The notes below the pieces were generated by a model that worked only from the letters and a program-made list of their open reading frames with translations, was not told the origin of the DNA and made no database searches. A program made the position numbers and the translations under genes. Positions 7,769 to 14,626 of a stretch of DNA of 33,497 nucleotides are shown here, piece after piece. The stretch is taken from positions 1 to 33,497 of the forward strand of contig JAFKJY010000097.1 in NCBI GenBank assembly GCA_017305835.1, read 5' to 3'. The stretch's first letter is position 1, and the number at the start of each line of letters is the position of its first letter. The DNA comes from Hyphomicrobiales bacterium (GTDB taxonomy: Bacteria > Pseudomonadota > Alphaproteobacteria > Rhizobiales > Rhizobiaceae).

Positions 7769-9301
7769 ATGAACGACCTCGCCGAACGTTTCGACACGCA
7801 CGATCCGGGAGAGAAACGGGCAGCGGACAAACTGCGCTGCGACGCCTGCCCGGTCATGTGCTACATCGCCGAAGGCCGTACCGGCGCCTGCGACCGCTAC
7901 GGCAATTTCGGCGGCCGCATCGTGCGTTGCGACCCGCTCGCCATCCTGCACCATGCCGAAGAGCAGGGCGCGGCGCTCGTTCCCTTCATGGAGGGGCAGG
8001 CCGACGCCTGGGACGGCAATCCGGTCAACACCGGCCGCCGCTTCGTCTCGGGCGTTGGCGCAGGCACCACCTATCCCGACTACAAGCCGGCGCCCTTCAT
8101 CGTCAGCCAGCAGGTCGAGGGCGTCGACCTCGTCACCGTGGTGACCGAGGGCATCTTTTCCTATTGCGGCGTGAAGGTGAAGATCGACACCGACCGCCAC
8201 ATCGGCGACGAGACGGCGGTCGTGCGCGCCGCCGGCGAGCCGGTCGGCCACGTCACTACCGGCGAATACGGCTCGCAGATGCTGTCGCTCGGCGGCGTGC
8301 GGCATTTGACCGGCGGCTCCAAGGCGGAGGGCCGCGTCACCTGCGACACGCTGCTGGCGCTGGTGAACCGCCAGCCGGTGGAGCTCGCCATCGACGGCGG
8401 CTCGACCGTGGTGGTGCAGGCGGGCGCGGCCCCGGTCATCGACGGCAAGGCCGAGCACCGCATGCGCGTCGGCTGCGGCTCGGCCACCATCGGCATGTTT
8501 GCGGCGCAATGGCGCGGGCTGGTCGACGAGGTCGTTGTGGTCGACGACCACATCACCGGCGTCGTCTCCGAGCACCAGGCCGGCAAGGTGCTCGGCTGGG
8601 AAGACACCGGGATAAAGATCGTCGGCCGCCGCTCGACGCCCGGTCGCTATTTCAAGGTGTCCGAGCCCGGCCTCGGCTGGGGCGGCACGCAGCTCACCGA
8701 CCCGCGCGCCATCCTCGCCGATTGGAACCCCAAGAAGGGAGCGCGCCCCGGCCTGTCGCTGCTGATGGTGTCCACTACCGGCGAGCAGTTCGCCTATTAC
8801 GAGCTGGACGAGGCGCTGCGTCCGGTCGAGAAGCCGTTTCCGGAACGACTGCGCAGGTCGGTCGCCCTGATCGAGGACAATTGTGAGCCGGCTTTGTGCA
8901 CGGTCCTGTTCATGGGCGGTGCGGGCGGCTCGCTGCGGGCCGGCGTGACGGAAAACCCGGTCAACCTCACGCGCTCCGTCCACCGGCTGCAGACCTATGT
9001 GACGGTCGGCGGCGCGCCGGCCTACGTCTGGCCGGGCGGCGGCATCACGCTGATGGTCGACGTCACCCGCCTGCCGGAAAATGCCTTCGGCTATGTTCCG
9101 ACGCCGGCGCTGGTGGCCCCCATCGAGTTCACCATGCGCCGCGAGCACTATGTCGCGCTCGGCGGCTACGAGGCCGAGATCCGCAGCGTGGACGATGTGC
9201 TCGCCAAGGGCGGCGAATATTTCAACGACCGGCGCGAAAGCCCGGCCCCGCGCGGCAGTCCCTGGCCGCCGCTGGCGCAGTTGCGGCAGGGGCCGAAATG
9301 A
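7769..9301 (+). CDS. hnr: 6-hydroxynicotinate reductase-like flavo-iron-sulfur protein
   Basis: A 510-residue protein resembling 6-hydroxynicotinate reductase of Eubacterium barkeri nicotinate fermentation. That enzyme reduces 6-hydroxynicotinate to 1,4,5,6-tetrahydro-6-oxonicotinate and is reported to carry covalent flavin plus [2Fe-2S] and [4Fe-4S] clusters. Near the N-terminus Cys24, 27, 31, 41 and 54 form a cysteine-rich cluster motif (CDACPVMC...C...C). Further cysteines occur at FSYCG and in the GCGSATIG segment. Residues 237-240 (GSAT) resemble the (S/T)GAT flavinylation motifs used by ApbE enzymes, with Thr240 as possible flavin site; this is inference. No signal peptide is seen. The gene overlaps the UPF0280 gene by four bases. 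The ribosome binding site is weak (CAGGCGG). Family assignment rests on overall recognition rather than a search. Confidence 0.75.
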   Translation: MNDLAERFDTHDPGEKRAADKLRCDACPVMCYIAEGRTGACDRYGNFGGRIVRCDPLAILHHAEEQGAALVPFMEGQADAWDGNPVNTGRRFVSGVGAGTTYPDYKPAPFIVSQQVEGVDLVTVVTEGIFSYCGVKVKIDTDRHIGDETAVVRAAGEPVGHVTTGEYGSQMLSLGGVRHLTGGSKAEGRVTCDTLLALVNRQPVELAIDGGSTVVVQAGAAPVIDGKAEHRMRVGCGSATIGMFAAQWRGLVDEVVVVDDHITGVVSEHQAGKVLGWEDTGIKIVGRRSTPGRYFKVSEPGLGWGGTQLTDPRAILADWNPKKGARPGLSLLMVSTTGEQFAYYELDEALRPVEKPFPERLRRSVALIEDNCEPALCTVLFMGGAGGSLRAGVTENPVNLTRSVHRLQTYVTVGGAPAYVWPGGGITLMVDVTRLPENAFGYVPTPALVAPIEFTMRREHYVALGGYEAEIRSVDDVLAKGGEYFNDRRESPAPRGSPWPPLAQLRQGPK

Positions 9302-10179
9302 ACGGGCCGCGGATTGCCTGGCTGCCGGACGGCCGCCGGCTGCACATGAACCACGGCCCGATCGACCTGATCGTCGAGGCGTTCGGCGCGGGGGAAGAGC
9401 GCCGCACCGCCTACGCGCAGGCCGCGGCGCGCTTCCGCGCCATCCTCGACGAGCTCGTGGCCGAGCTGCCGGAGCTGCGGCGGCCCTCGGCGCCCGGGCG
9501 GCCCCGCGCTTTCGCCGGCCCGACCGCGCGGCGCATGGAGGCGGCCTGCGTGCCGCTGGCCGAAACCTTCATCACCCCGATGGCGGCCGTCGCAGGCAGC
9601 GTGGCCGACGAGATGCTGGCGGCTCTGATCGCGGGCCGCGACCTCGACCGCGCCTATGTCAATGACGGCGGCGACATCGCCATCCACCTTGCGCCGGGCA
9701 GGTCGATGCGGCTGGCGATTGCCGGCACCGGCCACGGCTTCTCCGACCGGATCGCCATCGGTGCCGCTTCGCCGGTGCGTGGCGTCGCCACCTCCGGCTG
9801 GCGCGGCCGCTCCTTCTCGCTCGGCATCGCCGACGCCGTGACGGTGCTGGCGCGCTCGGGCGCAGAGGCCGACGCGGCCGCCACCATCATCGCCAACGCC
9901 GTCGACCTGTCGGGCCATCCGGCCATCGTGCGAAAGCCGGCTAACGAGATGGCGCCCGACAGCGATCTCGGCGACCGGCTGGTAACGGTCGACGTCGGGC
10001 CTTTGATGCCGGCGGAGGTCGCGCGGGCACTGGAGGCCGGTCGCGCCGTGGCAGAAGACCTCCGTCGTTGCGGCCTGATTGAAGGCGCCGCACTGTTCCT
10101 CGGGGGCGAGGTGCGGATTTGCGGCCGAATGGAAGAATTGCCGGTGGAGCCGGCGAGGAAGGAATTGCTGCATGCCTGA
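9298..10179 (+). CDS. UPF0280 protein, ApbE superfamily (candidate flavinyltransferase)
   Basis: A 293-residue protein of the UPF0280 family, related to ApbE, the enzyme that transfers FMN from FAD onto Thr or Ser of flavoproteins. The ApbE hallmarks are present: NDGGDIA at 122-128, GVATSG at 162-167 and ADAAAT at 191-196, where ApbE proteins bind FAD and the metal. No lipobox or signal peptide is present, so unlike classical ApbE it should be cytoplasmic. Its ATG overlaps the stop of hnr (ATGA), and it overlaps the next gene by eight bases, so all are translationally coupled. Because the characterised Hnr holds covalent flavin, a maturation role for Hnr is a reasonable inference. UPF0280 has no established function that I can cite. 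Confidence 0.85.
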   Translation: MNGPRIAWLPDGRRLHMNHGPIDLIVEAFGAGEERRTAYAQAAARFRAILDELVAELPELRRPSAPGRPRAFAGPTARRMEAACVPLAETFITPMAAVAGSVADEMLAALIAGRDLDRAYVNDGGDIAIHLAPGRSMRLAIAGTGHGFSDRIAIGAASPVRGVATSGWRGRSFSLGIADAVTVLARSGAEADAAATIIANAVDLSGHPAIVRKPANEMAPDSDLGDRLVTVDVGPLMPAEVARALEAGRAVAEDLRRCGLIEGAALFLGGEVRICGRMEELPVEPARKELLHA

Positions 10180-10756
10180 ATTCCCCATCCGCAAGATCAT
10201 GGTCGTAACCGAGGAGATCCGCCACGAGGGCGGCACGCCGCCCGACCGGCCGCGGCTGCGCGCCGCCGCCATGGCGCTGGTGAAGAACCCCTTCGCCGGC
10301 GGCTATGCGCAGGACCTCCAGCCGGCGATGGAGGACCTGAAGCCGCTCGGCCGCGAGCTGACCGGCCGGCTGATCGCCGCGCTCGGCGGCGACGCCGACT
10401 TCATCGACGGCTACGGCAAGGGCGCGATCGTCGGCACGGCCGGCGAGATCGAGCACGGCGCGCTGTGGCACGTGCCGGGCGGCTATGCGATGCGCGAGCG
10501 CCTGGGCGCTTCCAGGGCGATCGTGCCCTCGGCGATGAAGGTCGGCGCCTTCGGTTCGAGCCTCGACGTGCCGCTCGGACACGCCAACGCCGCCTATGTG
10601 CGCAGCCATTTCGACGCCATCACCGTGACGGCCCACGACGGCCCGCGCCCGGACGAGATCCTGTTCGTGCTCGCCATGTCGATCGGCGGCCGCGTGCATT
10701 CGCGCATGGGCGGGCTGGAGGCCTGGCAGGTCAAGGGCGAGGACGGGCTGCGATGA
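10172..10756 (+). CDS. Amino acid synthesis family protein (PF06684, formerly DUF1185)
   Basis: A 194-residue soluble protein of the 'amino acid synthesis' family (PF06684). Despite the name, I know of no proven reaction for it. Recognisable segments are IRKIMVVTEEIRHEGG at the start, NPFAGGYAQDL in the middle and HGPRPDEILFVLAMS near the end (the H is preceded by TVTA). It begins eight bases inside the UPF0280 gene and its stop overlaps the MarR start (ATGA), so it is co-translated with the nicotinate genes. Such proteins often sit beside heterocycle or amide catabolic genes. Here a role in the unassigned steps after ring reduction is possible, such as ring opening or product handling; this is inferred from position alone. 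Confidence 0.8.
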   Translation: MPEFPIRKIMVVTEEIRHEGGTPPDRPRLRAAAMALVKNPFAGGYAQDLQPAMEDLKPLGRELTGRLIAALGGDADFIDGYGKGAIVGTAGEIEHGALWHVPGGYAMRERLGASRAIVPSAMKVGAFGSSLDVPLGHANAAYVRSHFDAITVTAHDGPRPDEILFVLAMSIGGRVHSRMGGLEAWQVKGEDGLR

Positions 10757-11205
10757 ACGCGCGCGATAGCGCACTTCGGCTGGTTGCGGGCGAAGCGGAC
10801 GGCTACCGCCTCGACGAGCAGGTCGGCTACCTGCTGCGCAAGGCCAACCAGCGCCATCTGGCGATCTTTGCGAAGGCGATCCCCGACCTGACGCCGCCGC
10901 AATTCGCCGCGCTCGCCCGGCTGGCCGAGATCGGGCAGGCCTCGCAGAACCAGCTCGGCCAGTCGATCGCCATGGACGCCGCCACCATCAAGGGCGTCAT
11001 CGACCGGCTGAAGGCGCGCGGCCTCGTGGAGCTGTCGAACCACGGCTCCGACCGCCGCCGCCGCGTCGTCAGCCTCACGGCGGCCGGCCGGGCCACCGTC
11101 GAGGCGCTGCTCCCGCTCGGCGGCGCCGTCAGCGACGAGACGCTGGCGCCGCTCAACCCGCGCGAGGCCGCGACCCTGCTGAAGCTGCTGGCGCGGCTGA
11201 CCTGA
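10753..11205 (+). CDS. MarR family transcriptional regulator of the nicotinate operon
   Basis: A 150-residue winged-helix regulator. The DNA-binding core is QNQLGQSIAMDAATIKGVIDRLKARGLVELS (shown here only to mark residues about 62-92), followed by the wing SDRRRRVVSLTAAG, both typical of MarR. It is the last gene of the overlapping run that begins with the hydroxylase, and its ATG overlaps the previous stop. The family usually represses its own operon and is released by a pathway ligand; NicR of Pseudomonas nicotinate degradation is a MarR member. The palindrome at 3861-3878 on the operon's promoter is the obvious candidate operator. A ligand such as 6-hydroxynicotinate is inference only. 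Confidence 0.9.
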   Translation: MNARDSALRLVAGEADGYRLDEQVGYLLRKANQRHLAIFAKAIPDLTPPQFAALARLAEIGQASQNQLGQSIAMDAATIKGVIDRLKARGLVELSNHGSDRRRRVVSLTAAGRATVEALLPLGGAVSDETLAPLNPREAATLLKLLARLT

Positions 11206-11241
11206 GGCATCGCGCCACCTCCCGCACGATTTTCGACGGTG

Positions 11242-11275
11242 AACGCTTTCTGAATGTGCGGTTCAGGCCGGGTTC
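11242..11275 (+). promoter_or_regulatory. Conserved 34-bp block upstream of curlin gene 1
   Basis: This block starts with AACG, contains TTTCTGAATG and ends with two GGTTC pentamers ten bases apart. It matches the block at 12325-12358 upstream of the second curlin gene at 28 of 34 positions without gaps. It lies 75 bases before the start codon. It also contains CTGAA-N7-TTCAG, an inverted repeat. The factor is not recognised; it may be a promoter, an activator site or both. Confidence 0.55.
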
Positions 11276-11350
11276 GAGACCAGCTGCCTAGAACTCTCCT
11301 CGTCAACAGGGCGTCCCCAGCGCCCCGCAGAACCCAGAGGAGAGACTGAA

Positions 11351-11785
11351 ATGACCCGCAAGCTCATCATCGCCGCCGCCGTGGCCGCCCTCGTCGGCTC
11401 CGTCTCCGTGCCGGCCTTCGCCAACAGCGTCTTCATCGACCAGTTCGGCTTCGGCCACAGCGCCGGCGGCGTCCAGTCCGGCCACCACAATTCGATCGGC
11501 GTCTACCAGAACGGCGTCTGGAACAGCTCGGTCAGCCGCCAGTACGGCAACCACAACACCGCCGCGATCGGCCAGGACGGCTTCAACAACGCTGCCGACA
11601 CCTGGCAGCAGGGCAACGGCAACCAAGCCGGCGTCGGCCAGTTCGGCTCCAGCCACAACGCCATCCTGACGCAGGACGGCAACGGCAACATCGCCGCCGG
11701 CGTGCAGGTCGGCCATGGCTGCAGCGCCAGCGTCGGGCAGACCGGCGGCGGCAACGTCGCGGCCTTCGTCCAGACCTGCCCGTGA
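11351..11785 (+). CDS. Curlin-repeat amyloid fibre subunit 1
   Basis: A 144-residue secreted protein of the CsgA/CsgB curlin type, the subunit of extracellular amyloid fibres. Residues 1-24 form a signal peptide ending AFA. The mature part is Gly-, Asn- and Gln-rich with about seven imperfect repeats of the curlin pattern (hydrophobic-x-Q-x-G-x-x-N). Examples are VYQNGVWN, IGQDGFNN, TWQQGNGN and LTQDGNGN. Two cysteines lie in the last quarter (GHGCSA and QTCP), unusual for curlins, and could form a disulfide. GAGGAGAG seven bases before the ATG is a strong ribosome binding site. The leader's 16-base stretch GAACCCAGAGGAGAGA is identical to that of the second curlin gene. csgH follows 81 bases later. 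No csgG, csgE or csgF is in the window, so export must be encoded elsewhere. Confidence 0.88.
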   Translation: MTRKLIIAAAVAALVGSVSVPAFANSVFIDQFGFGHSAGGVQSGHHNSIGVYQNGVWNSSVSRQYGNHNTAAIGQDGFNNAADTWQQGNGNQAGVGQFGSSHNAILTQDGNGNIAAGVQVGHGCSASVGQTGGGNVAAFVQTCP

Positions 11786-11866
11786 CGGGCGCCCTTCGAT
11801 GACGACGCCGGCCGGGACGCGTCGTGGCGCCTCCCGGCAGCGGCTTCCAGACAAGGGAGAATGACG

Positions 11867-12247
11867 ATGTTCAGGATCGGCAGATATGTCGCGCTCGGCG
11901 CGGCCGGCTTCACCCTCGCCGGCGCTGCTTTCGCTTCGGCCGGCATGAATGCCGGCCCCCTGCGCTGCGAGATCAGGGCGGCCGCCTCGGGCGGCATGGT
12001 TTCGCTCGCGGCGGTGGCCGAGAGCGACGCCGCGCTCGGCGGCACCTACCGCTTCACCATCCAGAGCGTGGCCGGGCAGGGCGGCTCGACCATCCGCCAG
12101 GGCGGCGCCTTCTCGGTGTCGCCCGGCGCGCCGGCCGAGCTCGGCCGGGTGATGCTCGGCGCCGGCGGCGTCTACGACGCGCGGCTGGAGCTTTCGAGCG
12201 GCGGCACGGCCGTCCGCTGCGCCGAACAGGTCGGCGGCGCGCTCTGA
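11867..12247 (+). CDS. csgH: CsgH-like curli amyloid chaperone
   Basis: A 126-residue secreted protein of the CsgH type, the alphaproteobacterial counterpart of CsgC. It acts in the periplasm to keep curlin subunits from forming amyloid too early. A signal peptide occupies about residues 1-24 (GFTLAGAAFASAG). The mature part has the immunoglobulin-like pattern LRCEI ... GTYRFTIQS ... IRQGGAFSVSPG ... YDARLELSS, with two cysteines (LRCE and VRCAE) that could pair. The ATG at 11867 is preferred because GGGAG lies seven bases upstream; the in-frame ATG at 11861 abuts that site. It sits between two curlin genes and is followed by a rho-independent terminator. Confidence 0.8.
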   Translation: MFRIGRYVALGAAGFTLAGAAFASAGMNAGPLRCEIRAAASGGMVSLAAVAESDAALGGTYRFTIQSVAGQGGSTIRQGGAFSVSPGAPAELGRVMLGAGGVYDARLELSSGGTAVRCAEQVGGAL

Positions 12248-12265
12248 CCTGCTTCGGTTTGCATG

Positions 12266-12295
12266 AAAAAAGGCTCCGGGCGACCGGGGCCTTTT
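12266..12295 (+). terminator. Rho-independent terminator after csgH
   Basis: AAAAAAGGCTCCGG, loop GCGA, CCGGGGCCTTTT: a GC-rich stem flanked by A and T runs, 18 bases after the csgH stop. The symmetric A and T tracts would work on either strand. It separates the first curlin-csgH pair from the second curlin's own promoter. Confidence 0.85.
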
Positions 12296-12324
12296 CGCAT
12301 GTCGCGGCCGCGCCTCGATGAATT

Positions 12325-12358
12325 AACGATTTCTGAATGCCGGGTTCCGGCCCGGTTC
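12325..12358 (+). promoter_or_regulatory. Conserved 34-bp block upstream of curlin gene 2
   Basis: Second copy of the block at 11242-11275, with 28 of 34 identical positions and no gaps, including TTTCTGAATG and the paired GGTTC pentamers. It begins 103 bases before the start codon, against 109 in the first copy. The similarity of block, spacing and ribosome-binding leader (12409-12424) shows that both curlin genes kept the same control region after duplication. Confidence 0.55.
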
Positions 12359-12427
12359 AGCGGCGCTCCGGCAATCTCTCCCCATCGGCTGCAACCCGGC
12401 CACGAACCGAACCCAGAGGAGAGAAAA

Positions 12428-12829
12428 ATGACCCGCACGCGCTTCGCCACCCTGACCGCTGCCGCCCTCGTCGGCGCCGCTTCGCTCGCCGCTCCGGCCG
12501 CCGCCGGCCAGATCTCCATCAGCCTCGCCCCCGCCAATGCCGACCAGGCGCAGGCCATGCGCGTCGGGCTGGGCGTGTACGCGCTCGCCAACGGCTTCAG
12601 GAACGGCGGCATCAGGCAGAACGGCTTCGGCAACATGGCCGGGCTGGCGCAGAACGGCGCGGGCAATCTCGGCGTCGTCCACCAGGAGGGCAACGGCCAT
12701 GTCGGCACGCTGGCGCAGAACGGCAACGGCAATGCCTACGGCCTGTTCCAGTTCGGCAAGAACACCGACGGCCATGTCCAGCAGAACGGCAATGGCGGCA
12801 CCGGCGCGACCTTCCAGTTCGGCTGGTAG
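12428..12829 (+). CDS. Curlin-repeat amyloid fibre subunit 2
   Basis: A 133-residue secreted curlin-like protein. A signal peptide covers about residues 1-27 (ending AAPAAAG). A non-repeated stretch of about 35 residues follows. Four to six curlin-type repeats come next: IRQNGFGN, LAQNGAGN, VHQEGNGH, LAQNGNGN, FQFGKNTD and VQQNGNGG. They are more regular than those of subunit 1. The protein ends FQFGW, reminiscent of the aromatic C-terminal ends of some curlin minor subunits. It has no cysteine. GAGGAGAG lies six bases before the ATG at 12428. One of the two paralogues may be the nucleator and the other the main subunit, but which is which cannot be told from sequence. Confidence 0.85.
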   Translation: MTRTRFATLTAAALVGAASLAAPAAAGQISISLAPANADQAQAMRVGLGVYALANGFRNGGIRQNGFGNMAGLAQNGAGNLGVVHQEGNGHVGTLAQNGNGNAYGLFQFGKNTDGHVQQNGNGGTGATFQFGW

Positions 12830-12847
12830 TCTCGCAACGACAGGGAG

Positions 12848-12868
12848 GGCGCGGGCCATTTCCGCGCC
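12848..12868. terminator. GC hairpin between convergent curlin 2 and hyuB
   Basis: GGCGCGG (12848-12854) and CCGCGCC (12862-12868) form a perfect seven-base stem with a seven-base loop in the 48-base gap between two convergent genes. No T tract follows, so it is at best a weak terminator. Confidence 0.4.
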
Positions 12869-12877
12869 GTTCCGCGT

Positions 12878-14626
12878 TCAGCCGCCGGGTCGGCCGGCTC
12901 GCAGCCGCGCGGTGGCGACCGCGTCCACGCTGCCGTCCTGCGCCAGCGCCACCCCGAACAGGCGCCGCGCCGCCTCGCGCGTGTAGTAGCCGAGCCGCAC
13001 GTCGTCCGCGACCTTTCCAGGCTCCCGCGCGAACGGTTCGCCATAGCCGCCGCCGCCCGGCGTGCCGACCTCCACCCGGTCGCAGGCCTTCATCGGGATG
13101 TCCTGCTCCTTCGACAGATGCGGCGGGACGTGCGCCTCGCCGTCGCGCCAGACGGTGACGGTGTTCACCGCCCCGTCCGCCCCGCCCAGCGCGCCCTGCG
13201 GGCCGACGCGGCCATGGTCCATGACGAAGGACGCGCGTGCGTCTCCACGCAAGAGCTCGATCTCGTATTCCAGCCCGAAGCCGCCGCGGTGTTTTCCCGC
13301 GCCGCCGGAGCCTTCGCGCAGCGCATAGCGGCGGTAGAGCACGGGAAAGTTCTGCTCCATGATCTCGACCGGCGGCGATTTCGAGATGCCGATGGTCGAG
13401 CAGCCGTTGGTCAGCCCGTCATGGCCCGCGTTGCCGCCATAGCCGCCGCCGGAGAGCTGGTACATGACGAAGCCGCGCCTGCGCTCGGGATCGAAGCCGC
13501 CAAGCCCGAAATTGCCGGACGTGCCGGCCGGCGCGGCCGTCACCGCCTCGGGCACGGCCTCGACGAGCGCGGCGAACACGGCTTCCGCGATGCGCTGCGA
13601 CACTTCCGCCGCGCAGCCCGACACCGGGCGCGGATAGGCGGCGTCGAGGAAGGTGCCCTCCGGCCGCTTCACGATCAGCGGCTCGAAGGCGCCGGCCGAC
13701 AGCGGCACGTCGGGGAAGATGTGGCGCATGGCGAGGTAGACCGACGACAGCGTCGTCGCCAGCACCGAGTTCATCGGCCCGGCGCAGGGCGGGCTGGAGC
13801 CGGCAAAGTCGAAGCTGAGCCGGTCGCCCTGCTTTTCCACCGCCAGCGCGATCTCCAGCGGCGCGTCGACCACCCCGTCGGAATCGACGAAGGCCTTTCC
13901 GCGGTAGGTGCCGTCCGGGATGGGCGCGATGCGCGCCCGCATCTGCTCGGCCGCGCGCCGGCGCAGCTCCGCGATCGCCGCCTCCACCGTCGCGTCGCCA
14001 TAGCGGTCGAGCAGCGCGCAGAGCCGCTCCTCGCCCACTTCGAGCGCGGCGGCCTGGGCGCGGATGTCGCCGATGCGCTGGTCGGCGACGCGGATGTTGG
14101 AGGTGATGATGGCGTAGATCTCGGGGTCCATCGCCCCCTTCTTGAACAGCTTCACCGGCGGCAGGCGCAGGCCCTCCTGCTCGACCGCGGTCGCCGAGGC
14201 CGAGAAGCCGCCCGGCACCGCGCCGCCGATGTCGGGCCAGTGGCCGGTGTTGGAGAGCCAGCACCAGATGCGCCCGCCGCGCCAGACCGGCCGCGCGAAG
14301 CGCACGTCCATCAGGTGCGTGCCGCCGAGATAGGGGTCGTTGACGATGTAGACGTCGCCCGGCTCCGGCGGCAGGCATTTGCCGTCGCGGATCATCTCGA
14401 TCAGCTTGCCGGTCGAATACTGCATCACCCCGACGAACACCGGCAGCCCGCCCAGCCCCTGCGCGATCAGCGAGCCGTCGTCGGCCGAGTAGATGCCGTC
14501 CGACCGATCGTTGGCTTCCGCGATCACCGGCGAAAAGGCCGCCCGCGAGAAGGCGAGGTCCATCTCGTCGCAGACCTGCTGCAGGCCCGCCTCGATGACG
14601 GAGAGCGTGATGGCGTCGGGGGTCAT
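12878..14626 (-). CDS. hyuB: Hydantoinase/oxoprolinase subunit B
   Basis: The 582-residue B subunit of an ATP-dependent hydantoinase/5-oxoprolinase-family enzyme, which opens cyclic amides. The ATG at 14626 overlaps the hyuA stop (ATGA). Family segments include EANDRSDGIYS near the start, VNDPYLGGTHLMDV, LSNTGHWPDIGGAVPGG, and the glycine-rich GGGGYG near the C-terminus. The reading frame stays open upstream through hyuA, but that part is out-of-frame hyuA sequence, not a fusion. Family members act on hydantoins, 5-oxoproline, 2-pyrrolidinone, caprolactam or ketones (acetone carboxylase is related). The substrate cannot be read from sequence. The operator-like site before hyuA hints at a link with the nicotinate locus, whose Hnr product is a six-membered lactam. 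Confidence 0.92.
   Translation of the reverse strand: MTPDAITLSVIEAGLQQVCDEMDLAFSRAAFSPVIAEANDRSDGIYSADDGSLIAQGLGGLPVFVGVMQYSTGKLIEMIRDGKCLPPEPGDVYIVNDPYLGGTHLMDVRFARPVWRGGRIWCWLSNTGHWPDIGGAVPGGFSASATAVEQEGLRLPPVKLFKKGAMDPEIYAIITSNIRVADQRIGDIRAQAAALEVGEERLCALLDRYGDATVEAAIAELRRRAAEQMRARIAPIPDGTYRGKAFVDSDGVVDAPLEIALAVEKQGDRLSFDFAGSSPPCAGPMNSVLATTLSSVYLAMRHIFPDVPLSAGAFEPLIVKRPEGTFLDAAYPRPVSGCAAEVSQRIAEAVFAALVEAVPEAVTAAPAGTSGNFGLGGFDPERRRGFVMYQLSGGGYGGNAGHDGLTNGCSTIGISKSPPVEIMEQNFPVLYRRYALREGSGGAGKHRGGFGLEYEIELLRGDARASFVMDHGRVGPQGALGGADGAVNTVTVWRDGEAHVPPHLSKEQDIPMKACDRVEVGTPGGGGYGEPFAREPGKVADDVRLGYYTREAARRLFGVALAQDGSVDAVATARLRAGRPGG

Noticed and set aside
14380..14390. Further CATTTG half-sites (also near 8303 and 18975) as extra copies of the operator
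   Set aside because: They lie inside coding sequence and lack the second half-site.
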